Both the position numbers and the translations under genes were made by a program. A stretch of DNA of 42,031 nucleotides from an uncultured Gilliamella sp. (GTDB lineage: Bacteria; Pseudomonadota; Gammaproteobacteria; Enterobacterales; Orbaceae), in assembly GCA_946481345.1 (NCBI GenBank), contig CAMLMY010000014.1:1-42031 (forward strand), in the 5' to 3' direction. Of the stretch, positions 36,207 through 42,031 are shown piece after piece; the first letter of the stretch is position 1, and each line of letters begins with the position of its first letter. A model generated the notes under the pieces. It searched no databases, was not told where the DNA came from, and saw nothing but the letters and a program-made list of their open reading frames with translations.

Positions 36207-37544
36207 TTAAATAATATAAGATAGTAAAAAAGTACCTGATAATGCGACTAATGATGCAATAAAGGTGGCTGATGTATAGTAGTTAAATATTTCATTTAAT
36301 GTTGCGCCACAATATTGCTTAACTAACCAAAATAAAGAGTCTGTAACAATTGTGCATCCAATGGCTCCCGAACCGATTGCTAATGTGATGATTTCTGGAC
36401 TTACGTCAGGGTAACGAGGTAACATTGGTGAAACGATGGCTGTTGCACCCATCATTGCCACTGTTGCCGATCCTACCGCTGCATGTAAAATGATTGCCAC
36501 TAACCATGCCAATAAAATTGGGTGCATATCTAAATGGGAAAAAATGCCAGCTAAACCATCACTTAACCCACTATTTTTTAAAATACCGTTAAATGCTCCA
36601 CCTGCACCAATGATTAATAGAATATTCGCAATGGAGGAAAAGCACTCCTCGGTCTTAAATAACAAAATGGACATAACCATATTGCGTCGAATGCCCAACA
36701 TATAGTAAGCAACAAAGGCCCCAATAAACATTGCTGTAATAGGATTACCGAAAAATTCTAACACTGAGTAACTAAAACAATTTTTATCCATAACAAAGAC
36801 TGCTACTGTTTTTAATAGCATCAAAACAATCGGGAGTAATATTGTGAATAATGTGGTACCTAAAGAAGGAAGTTCTTCTTCCGGTCTCACTTTCATATCT
36901 GAAAACTCTTCAGGTACGGTCTTAAAAGGGATTTTATTGTTAATGCATTTTAAAAAGATAGGTCCACCAATTAGTGATGCTAATAATCCGATACCTAATC
37001 CGTAAACGATTACAGTTCCCACATCAGCCCCCAACGCATTTGTTACAAACAGTGCAGCAGGATGAGGTGGAACAATACAATGAACGGCCATTAATGCCGT
37101 ACAGAGCGGAATAGCTAGCATTAAAAGAGAAGTTTGAGTTTTTTTAGCAATTGAAAAAGCTAATGGAATTAATAAAACAACACCCACTTCGACAAACAGG
37201 GTAATACCGCAAATCAGACCTACTAGCACCATAATAACTTGTGGTGATAACCATCGACATTTTTGTAATGTTAGCCCTATGCGTTCGGCTGCACCTGAAA
37301 TTTCCATCATTTTGCCAAGAATAGTGCCTAAACCAATTACCGCAGCTAAAAAACCTAATGTACTACCAATACCGTCTTCGATTGCTGCAATCATTTTTAG
37401 TGGTGGCATTTTCATTAACGCACCCACATAAAAGCTAGCAAGTAATAACGCTAAAAACGGATGGAGTTTAAATTTTATGATCGAGATTACTATAAGGATA
37501 ATACTGGTGATTAATACACTGATAATCCACAACTGCGAATCCAT
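36207..37544 (-). CDS. dsdX: D-serine transporter DsdX (GntP family)
   Basis: DsdX is an inner-membrane proton-coupled D-serine permease with about 12 membrane segments. KFHPFLALLLASFYVGALM, GFLAAVIGLGTILGKMMEISGAAERIGLTL and HAAVGSATVAMMGATAIVSPMLP are family signatures, and the whole chain tracks E. coli DsdX. I start at ATG 37544, which has GGAGGG 4 bases upstream and gives 445 residues, the E. coli length; the frame extends four codons further to 37556. It is the first gene of dsdXA, divergent from its regulator dsdC. Confidence 0.95.
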   Translation of the reverse strand: MDSQLWIISVLITSIILIVISIIKFKLHPFLALLLASFYVGALMKMPPLKMIAAIEDGIGSTLGFLAAVIGLGTILGKMMEISGAAERIGLTLQKCRWLSPQVIMVLVGLICGITLFVEVGVVLLIPLAFSIAKKTQTSLLMLAIPLCTALMAVHCIVPPHPAALFVTNALGADVGTVIVYGLGIGLLASLIGGPIFLKCINNKIPFKTVPEEFSDMKVRPEEELPSLGTTLFTILLPIVLMLLKTVAVFVMDKNCFSYSVLEFFGNPITAMFIGAFVAYYMLGIRRNMVMSILLFKTEECFSSIANILLIIGAGGAFNGILKNSGLSDGLAGIFSHLDMHPILLAWLVAIILHAAVGSATVAMMGATAIVSPMLPRYPDVSPEIITLAIGSGAIGCTIVTDSLFWLVKQYCGATLNEIFNYYTSATFIASLVALSGTFLLSYII

Positions 37545-37649
37545 ATTACCCTCCATTTTTTTTCATTAATTGCTAGCTTTATTAGAAGTTTTTGGTGATA
37601 ATTTGACAAATGATCAATAATGGTTTTAGCCTGAATTAAATTCATCTAT

Positions 37650-37671
37650 AAGTGTGATTAAAATCAAAAAA
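37650..37671. promoter_or_regulatory. CRP-like site between dsdX and dsdC
   Basis: TGTGA, 6 bases, TCAAA (core 37653-37668) matches the CRP consensus TGTGA-N6-TCACA at 9 of 10 positions. It lies 109 bp before dsdX and 110 bp before dsdC. In E. coli dsdXA expression depends on CRP and DsdC, so the context fits. I could not place the DsdC site itself. Confidence 0.5.
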
Positions 37672-37777
37672 TGCTAATATTTCAATAAATTTCGTGTAAA
37701 TAATTATTTAGAAGTGTAAGCTTTGGAATGTTTATACATGAAATAAGATACTAATGGACTGGTTAAGGAGAATTATT

Positions 37778-38713
37778 ATGTATGATGAAAATAGATTTTT
37801 AAATAAAAATCATGTTATTAATCGCTATCAGCTCTCAAAGCTGCATACGTTTGAGTCAGTTGCTCGTCATTTATCATTTGCATTAGCTGCTGAAGAACTA
37901 TGTATTAGCCCAAGTGCTGTAAGTCATCAAATTAATAAACTGGAAGATGAACTTTCATTTAAATTATTTCAGCGATATCATCGGCGAATAGCCTTGACCC
38001 ATGAAGGTATGAATTTATTTAAAGTGGTCAAAAAGTCCCTAAATATTTTGAATCAAGAAATTTTGGAAATTAAAAACCAAGAAGCTTTTGGTACTTTGAC
38101 AATCTTTTCGAGACCTTCTTTTGCTCAAAATTGGTTAATTCCAAAATTATCACTCTTTGCTAGGCACTATCCTTATATATCATTAAACATTGTATCGGGT
38201 AACGAAATTATCAATTTCAATCGGCATCGGGTTGATCTAGCCATTTATTATGATGATCAGACTTATGATGATTTAATCTGTGAACATTTATTAAGTGAAA
38301 CTGTTATTCCCGTTTGCAGTCCTTATTATGCACAGAAAAATGATTTATATAATAAAATTGAGAATTTATCGAAATGTTTTGTATTACATGATACTCAAGC
38401 GTGGGGATATGATTCAAGTTTTGATGAATGGGAAAGTTGGGCAAAACATTTTTCCTTATCTTATGATTTTAATGAGATGCAAAATATATGTTTTGACCGT
38501 TCCGATCTGGCTGCAATAGCCGCAATAAATCATGCAGGTATCGCGATGGGAAGAAAACAAGTCATTAAAAATTATCTTGATTCAGGCTTACTAATTACCC
38601 CATTTAAAGGGATGGAAATGAAATGCTCTCAACATTATTACATCTGTACACCAAAAGAGCGGTATAACCCTAAAGCTGATTTATTTATTAAATGGTTAAA
38701 AAATTATGTCTAA
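37778..38713 (+). CDS. dsdC: LysR-type D-serine regulator DsdC
   Basis: DsdC activates dsdXA when D-serine is present. The N-terminal winged helix (about residues 20-80) reads SFALAAEELCISPSAVSHQINKLEDEL, and the effector domain includes FSRPSFAQNWLIPKL, VDLAIYYDD and CFDRSDLAAIAAINHAGIAMGRK, all as in E. coli DsdC. ATG 37778 has AAGGAG 7 bases upstream and gives 311 residues, the E. coli length; an in-frame ATG at 37754 is less likely. It is divergent from dsdX, the usual arrangement. Confidence 0.95.
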   Translation: MYDENRFLNKNHVINRYQLSKLHTFESVARHLSFALAAEELCISPSAVSHQINKLEDELSFKLFQRYHRRIALTHEGMNLFKVVKKSLNILNQEILEIKNQEAFGTLTIFSRPSFAQNWLIPKLSLFARHYPYISLNIVSGNEIINFNRHRVDLAIYYDDQTYDDLICEHLLSETVIPVCSPYYAQKNDLYNKIENLSKCFVLHDTQAWGYDSSFDEWESWAKHFSLSYDFNEMQNICFDRSDLAAIAAINHAGIAMGRKQVIKNYLDSGLLITPFKGMEMKCSQHYYICTPKERYNPKADLFIKWLKNYV

Positions 38714-38757
38714 GACTTTTTTATTAAGATATAAGATTAATTAATATATTCTCCTTT

Positions 38758-38784
38758 ACTAAAAGTGCGGTAGTGAACCGCACT
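38758..38784 (-). terminator. terminator of the EamA gene, containing a Haemophilus-type uptake core
   Basis: On the minus strand AGTGCGGT, a 5-base loop, ACCGCACT is a perfect 8-bp GC-rich stem followed by TTTTAG. The plus strand reads AAGTGCGGT at 38763-38771, the core 9-mer of the Hin-type DNA uptake sequence of Pasteurellaceae, paired with an inverted copy one base short of it. It lies 15 bp after the stop of the EamA gene. Confidence 0.8.
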
Positions 38785-38798
38785 CACTCATAAATTAC

Positions 38799-39698
38799 CT
38801 ATTTTTTTAAATGTTTTATATTTGATAGTGCAATGGCCAATAGGATAATTATGACGCCAATCCATTGGTTAAAAAACACTAATTCTTTTAAATAAAGATA
38901 AGAACAGGTAACCGCCACGGGTAATTCTGCTGCTGATAGTATCGCACTTAATGAAATTCCTATTTTAGGCATACCCACGGCAAATAAAAATGGAGGCAAA
39001 ACGGTACCGAACAAAGCTAATAAAAAGCCTAACTGATAAAGTTTATCACTGATATCGAATTTAAAGAAAAACATAGGCGGAAAAATTAAAAATGTCACAA
39101 TGCAAGCGCCCGTTATCATCAATGCACTTTTTTCTAATTTCGGTAAATCATTACCAATATTACTACTGGTTGTGATGAATAATGAGTACATCAATGCAGC
39201 TAAAAAACCGAACAGACAACCGGTTAAATTCAATTTAATGTCTTCATTAAAAATACCCGCAGCTAAACAGCTACCAAAAATAATTGCTACTACGGTTAAA
39301 ATCTGAATGTTAGTTGGTTTATTTTTAAAGATAACAAAATCAATAATGATACTGATCCAAAGATATTGCATCAATAAGATAATAGCAATTGAAGCGGGAA
39401 CTAATTGTACACATTGATAATAACAAATGCCCACTAATCCAGGAAAAATACCGACGGCACAGGCTTTCCATTTTTTAGTTAATTGAGGTTTTGGGGTTAA
39501 ATCAGGTTTAGATTTATTGAGTGTTTTAACCAGAAAATGAATCAACCACAACATTATCATACCTAAAAAGCATTGAACACCCGTTACTTCACCAAGTGTG
39601 TAGCCATCTTTATAAGCGGTTTTTACAATCGATGAGAGCACTCCAAAGCTACATGCTCCTAAAAAAACTAATAAACCACCCAAAAATTTCTCTTTCAT
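38799..39698 (-). CDS. EamA-family (DMT) transporter
   Basis: This 299-residue inner-membrane protein has ten predicted membrane helices in two EamA repeats. The first begins LLVFLGACSFGVLSSIVKTAYKDGYT, and the second begins near LTGCLFGFLAALMYSLFITTSS and ends with the IGVIIILLAIALSN helix typical of the family. Drug/metabolite transporters of this kind export amino acids, purines or other metabolites, and the substrate cannot be read from the sequence. It is transcribed toward dsdC and lies downstream of the nucleoside genes with a palindrome in between, so it appears to be its own unit. It might export a D-serine or nucleoside product, but only position suggests it. Confidence 0.88.
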   Translation of the reverse strand: MKEKFLGGLLVFLGACSFGVLSSIVKTAYKDGYTLGEVTGVQCFLGMIMLWLIHFLVKTLNKSKPDLTPKPQLTKKWKACAVGIFPGLVGICYYQCVQLVPASIAIILLMQYLWISIIIDFVIFKNKPTNIQILTVVAIIFGSCLAAGIFNEDIKLNLTGCLFGFLAALMYSLFITTSSNIGNDLPKLEKSALMITGACIVTFLIFPPMFFFKFDISDKLYQLGFLLALFGTVLPPFLFAVGMPKIGISLSAILSAAELPVAVTCSYLYLKELVFFNQWIGVIIILLAIALSNIKHLKK

Positions 39699-39745
39699 AT
39701 TTAAATCTCATTACTCTAACAAAATATTTTATTCAATACACAATT

Positions 39746-39776
39746 AGAGTTCACAGGGGATATCCCCTGTGACTCT
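39746..39776. repeat. GC-rich palindrome between the EamA and xapB genes
   Basis: CACAGGGGAT and ATCCCCTGTG meet without a gap, and AGAGT/ACTCT extends the match outside, with one unpaired T at 39751. This gives 15 paired bases per arm. It stands out in AT-rich DNA. No T run follows on either strand. It lies about 50 bp upstream of the EamA start and about 100 bp beyond the xapB stop, so it may be an operator, a hairpin ending xapB transcripts or an mRNA 3' stabiliser. Confidence 0.7.
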
Positions 39777-39853
39777 TAAATTATTTATTAATTAGTATAA
39801 AGAATACTAAACGAATCAGAACTGAATGAACGCTATCATGTTTAGCTCATTAG

Positions 39854-39879
39854 TTTGACCAGTAAATTTGACCAGTAAA
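39854..39879. repeat. 13-bp tandem duplication at the xapB stop
   Basis: TTTGACCAGTAAA occurs twice head to tail and the second copy ends directly at the xapB stop codon (39880-39882). It looks like replication slippage. It does not alter the protein. Confidence 0.8.
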
Positions 39880-41121
39880 TTATTGCCCAACAGGCTCTGA
39901 CTTACTGTGGCGGTAGTTAAATGTAAAATAAAAAACTACTCCTAATACCAGTGCATAAGATGCAAAAATGATCCAAATTGTTTGCCAATCTTTAACACCG
40001 TCATGCGTGCACATATCAACAACAAAACCACTCAATATTGACCCCAAATAAGCACCAATGCCATTCACCATGGTCATATATAATCCTTGTGCACTCGCTC
40101 GGATATTCGGGCTTACTTCTTTTTCAATAAAAATAGAACCCGAAATATTGAAGAAGTCAAAGGCACAGCCATACACAATCATCGACAGCATTAACAGTAC
40201 AAAACCAAATGGTGTCGGATCACCAAAAGCAAACAGGCCGAATCTGAGTGTCCAAGCAATTAAACTTATCATAATGACTTTTTTGATGCCAAATTTCTTA
40301 AGAAAGAATGGAATGGTCAAAATAAATGCCACTTCTGCCATTTGTGAAACAGATAATAAAATTGCTGGATACTGTACAATTAAGCTATTTTTAAACTCTG
40401 GAATTTTACCAAAATCATGTAAAAATGCACCACCAAATGTATTAGTGATTTGCAAGATTGCGCCAAGTAACATCGCAAATAGAAAAAAAACAACCATAGT
40501 GGGATTCTTAAATAGCACAAATGCATCTAAGCCTAAACGAGAACTCCAAGACTGTTGCTGTGATTTATTCATGTTTATGTTAGGTAACGTGGCGCTATAC
40601 ACCGCTAGCAAAACTGATGCCACGCTCGCTACATAAAGCTGAGCGTTGCTCAATTCGTATTTCAGTAAGCTAATCATCCACATTGCAACAATAAAACCAA
40701 TAGTACCAAATACCCTAATTTTAGGAAAAACAGCGACGGTATCTAATTTTTCCTCATCCAGACAGTGGTAACTGATTGAATTTGATAATGCAATGGTTGG
40801 CATAAAAGCAAATGCATTACATAACATCACCCAAAATAGCATTATAGAATTATTGACTGATGCAGCATAAAACAGAGCAATAGCACAAATGCAATGGCAA
40901 AGCATATATAAATATTTAGGTTGTAAAAATTTGTCTGCAATAATGCCAATAATACATGGCATTATTAATGCGGCTAAACCTTTTGTACTAAAAATCATTC
41001 CTACTTCGGCGCCTGAAAAGTGCAACGTGTTGAACAGATAACCGCCGAAAGTCACTAACCAGCTTCCCCAAATAAAATATTGGAAAAACATCATTATTTT
41101 CAATCTATCTTTAATGTTCAT
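39880..41121 (-). CDS. xapB: nucleoside permease of the NHS family, XapB-like
   Basis: This 413-residue, 12-helix major facilitator protein imports nucleosides with protons. QYFIWGSWLVTFGGYLFNTLHFSGAEVGMIFSTKG, LGLDAFVLFKNP, QYPAILLSVSQMAEVAFILTIPFFLKKFGIKKVIM and MIVYGCAFDFFNISGSIFIEKEVSPNIRASAQGLYMTMVNG are family signatures. It agrees better with E. coli XapB (xanthosine) than with NupG at several of these blocks. It is 60 bp downstream of the purine nucleoside phosphorylase gene on the same strand, so the pair imports and cleaves purine nucleosides. The xanthosine preference is inferred, and no XapR-like regulator is in the window. Confidence 0.9.
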   Translation of the reverse strand: MNIKDRLKIMMFFQYFIWGSWLVTFGGYLFNTLHFSGAEVGMIFSTKGLAALIMPCIIGIIADKFLQPKYLYMLCHCICAIALFYAASVNNSIMLFWVMLCNAFAFMPTIALSNSISYHCLDEEKLDTVAVFPKIRVFGTIGFIVAMWMISLLKYELSNAQLYVASVASVLLAVYSATLPNINMNKSQQQSWSSRLGLDAFVLFKNPTMVVFFLFAMLLGAILQITNTFGGAFLHDFGKIPEFKNSLIVQYPAILLSVSQMAEVAFILTIPFFLKKFGIKKVIMISLIAWTLRFGLFAFGDPTPFGFVLLMLSMIVYGCAFDFFNISGSIFIEKEVSPNIRASAQGLYMTMVNGIGAYLGSILSGFVVDMCTHDGVKDWQTIWIIFASYALVLGVVFYFTFNYRHSKSEPVGQ

Positions 41122-41181
41122 TATTTATTCCTAAAATAATGTGAACTTTTTTATAACATATTAAATAATAAAAAGTATTGA

Positions 41182-42000
41182 TTAAAAACGCGCTATTGTT
41201 TTAGTGATTAACTGTAAAAATGTTGATTTAACACGCTCTGCTGTTTCAATTACTTCTTCGTGACCTAAAGGTTGATCTAATATGCCGCATGCCATGTTAG
41301 TTAAACAAGAGATACCAATGGTTTTAATACCTGAATGATGAGCAATAATTGCTTCAGGTACTGTTGACATACCCACTGCATCCGCCCCTAAAACTCGAAT
41401 CATTCTCACTTCGGCTGGCGTTTCATAGGTTGGTCCTGTCCACCATGCATAAACACCTTGTTGTAATGTAATATTTAGTTCGTTTGCTACATCAGACACG
41501 ATTGTACGTAATTGTTTATTATAAACTTCGCTTACATCTAAAAAGCGAACGCCAAGTTCTGGATTATTTGGTCCAATTAATGGATTATTAGCTGTTAGAT
41601 TAATATGATCGGTGATGAGCATCAAATCGCCTGGTTTAAAGCTCGTATTCACAGCACCGCAAGCATTAGTAATAATCAGCTTTTCAACGCCGAGCATTTT
41701 CATTACACGAACAGGAAAAGTAACCTGATCTAATGTAAAACCTTCATAATAGTGAAAACGGCCTTTCATCGCGATTACAGTTTTATCTCCACTTTTACCA
41801 ATGACTAATTCGTTAGCATGTCCAACTGCGGCAGATTTCGCAAAATGAGGAATTGTGTCATAAGGAATGTGAACCGCATCTTCAAGCGTATCGGCAAAAG
41901 GGCCTAAACCTGAACCAAGAATAATCCCAATCGTTGGTTTTTTATCGGTATGTTGTTGAATAAAATTAACTGCTTGCTGTATATCAGATGTTTGATGCAT
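41182..42000 (-). CDS. punA: purine-nucleoside phosphorylase, trimeric type
   Basis: This enzyme splits purine nucleosides with phosphate to free base and ribose-1-phosphate for salvage. GIILGSGLGPFAD (phosphate loop, residues 25-37), MKGRFHYYEG, ITNACGAVN, TGPTYETPAEVRMIRVLGADAVGMSTVPE and ISCLTNMACGILDQPLGHEEV are diagnostic of the trimeric class. Its wording is closer to Bacillus PupG/PunA than to E. coli XapA, even though the partner transporter is XapB-like. The length of 272 residues is normal. An AAAGGG ribosome site lies about 8 bases before the ATG, which is 31 bp from the window edge, so the promoter is outside. Confidence 0.93.
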   Translation of the reverse strand: MHQTSDIQQAVNFIQQHTDKKPTIGIILGSGLGPFADTLEDAVHIPYDTIPHFAKSAAVGHANELVIGKSGDKTVIAMKGRFHYYEGFTLDQVTFPVRVMKMLGVEKLIITNACGAVNTSFKPGDLMLITDHINLTANNPLIGPNNPELGVRFLDVSEVYNKQLRTIVSDVANELNITLQQGVYAWWTGPTYETPAEVRMIRVLGADAVGMSTVPEAIIAHHSGIKTIGISCLTNMACGILDQPLGHEEVIETAERVKSTFLQLITKTIARF

Positions 42001-42031
42001 GACTGTACCCTTTCAAATTATCGAAAAAAAC

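Noticed and set aside
40058-40636. A 192-codon plus-strand frame inside xapB
   Set aside because: It is antisense to a clear membrane transporter and has no ribosome site or recognisable motif; long antisense frames are common opposite such genes.
1-42031. CRISPR array, prophage, insertion sequence or toxin-antitoxin pair
   Set aside because: No evenly spaced repeats, transposase or phage motifs, or paired small toxin-antitoxin genes were seen on either strand.

Overview
The window reads as chromosomal DNA of an AT-rich gammaproteobacterium. Its housekeeping genes resemble their E. coli orthologues almost motif for motif (yoaA, tsaB, grxA, folD, ppiB, lpxH, modABC/modE/modF, uvrB, purEK, dgt, glnK-amtB, dsdCXA, xapB), but intergenic DNA and much of the coding DNA is very AT-rich. 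A host-associated member of the Orbaceae (Gilliamella-like insect gut symbionts) is my best guess. That is an inference from base composition and gene content, and no rRNA is present to test it.

Region 1 (about 1-13,960) is a cell-surface glycan island. It opens with the end of a dTDP-L-rhamnose operon (5'-cut rfbC, then rfbD) and a coupled putative glycan-assembly gene. Six GT8-family glycosyltransferases on both strands and one capsule-type (Caps_synth/GT32-like) transferase follow, arranged around two tandem full-length MsbA-type lipid A flippase genes. Upstream of the first GT8 gene lies a decayed second copy of that gene's 5' end, left by a tandem duplication of about 386 bp. The island looks like a lipooligosaccharide outer-core or surface-polysaccharide diversification locus: sugar nucleotide supply, sugar addition, then flipping of the lipid-linked product.

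Region 2 (about 14,330-20,890) is conserved housekeeping: YoaA Fe-S helicase, TsaB (t6A tRNA modification), glutaredoxin 1 on the minus strand, a YggN/DUF2884 envelope protein, FolD, PpiB and LpxH. The AT-rich gap at 17,264-17,973 is largely unexplained.

Region 3 (20,871-25,653) is the molybdate regulon. modABC (minus) and modE-modF (plus) are divergent, with a good ModE operator between them. ModC ends at the close of its ATPase domain and lacks the usual C-terminal molybdate-binding (TOBE/MOP) region.

Region 4 (25,654-33,940) holds uvrB (with a perfect DnaA box in an upstream inverted repeat), a YoaB/RidA protein, purE-purK, dgt, and glnK-amtB behind a textbook sigma-54 promoter.

Region 5 (33,941-42,031) holds an orphan 159-residue protein, the D-serine locus (dsdC divergent from dsdX-dsdA with a CRP-like site between), an EamA/DMT transporter whose terminator contains the Haemophilus-type uptake core 9-mer, and a nucleoside salvage pair (XapB-type permease plus trimeric-type purine nucleoside phosphorylase). 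No tRNA, rRNA, CRISPR array, transposase or phage gene was recognised. The most unusual things seen are the GT8/MsbA island with its gene birth-and-decay scar and the domain-stripped ModC.
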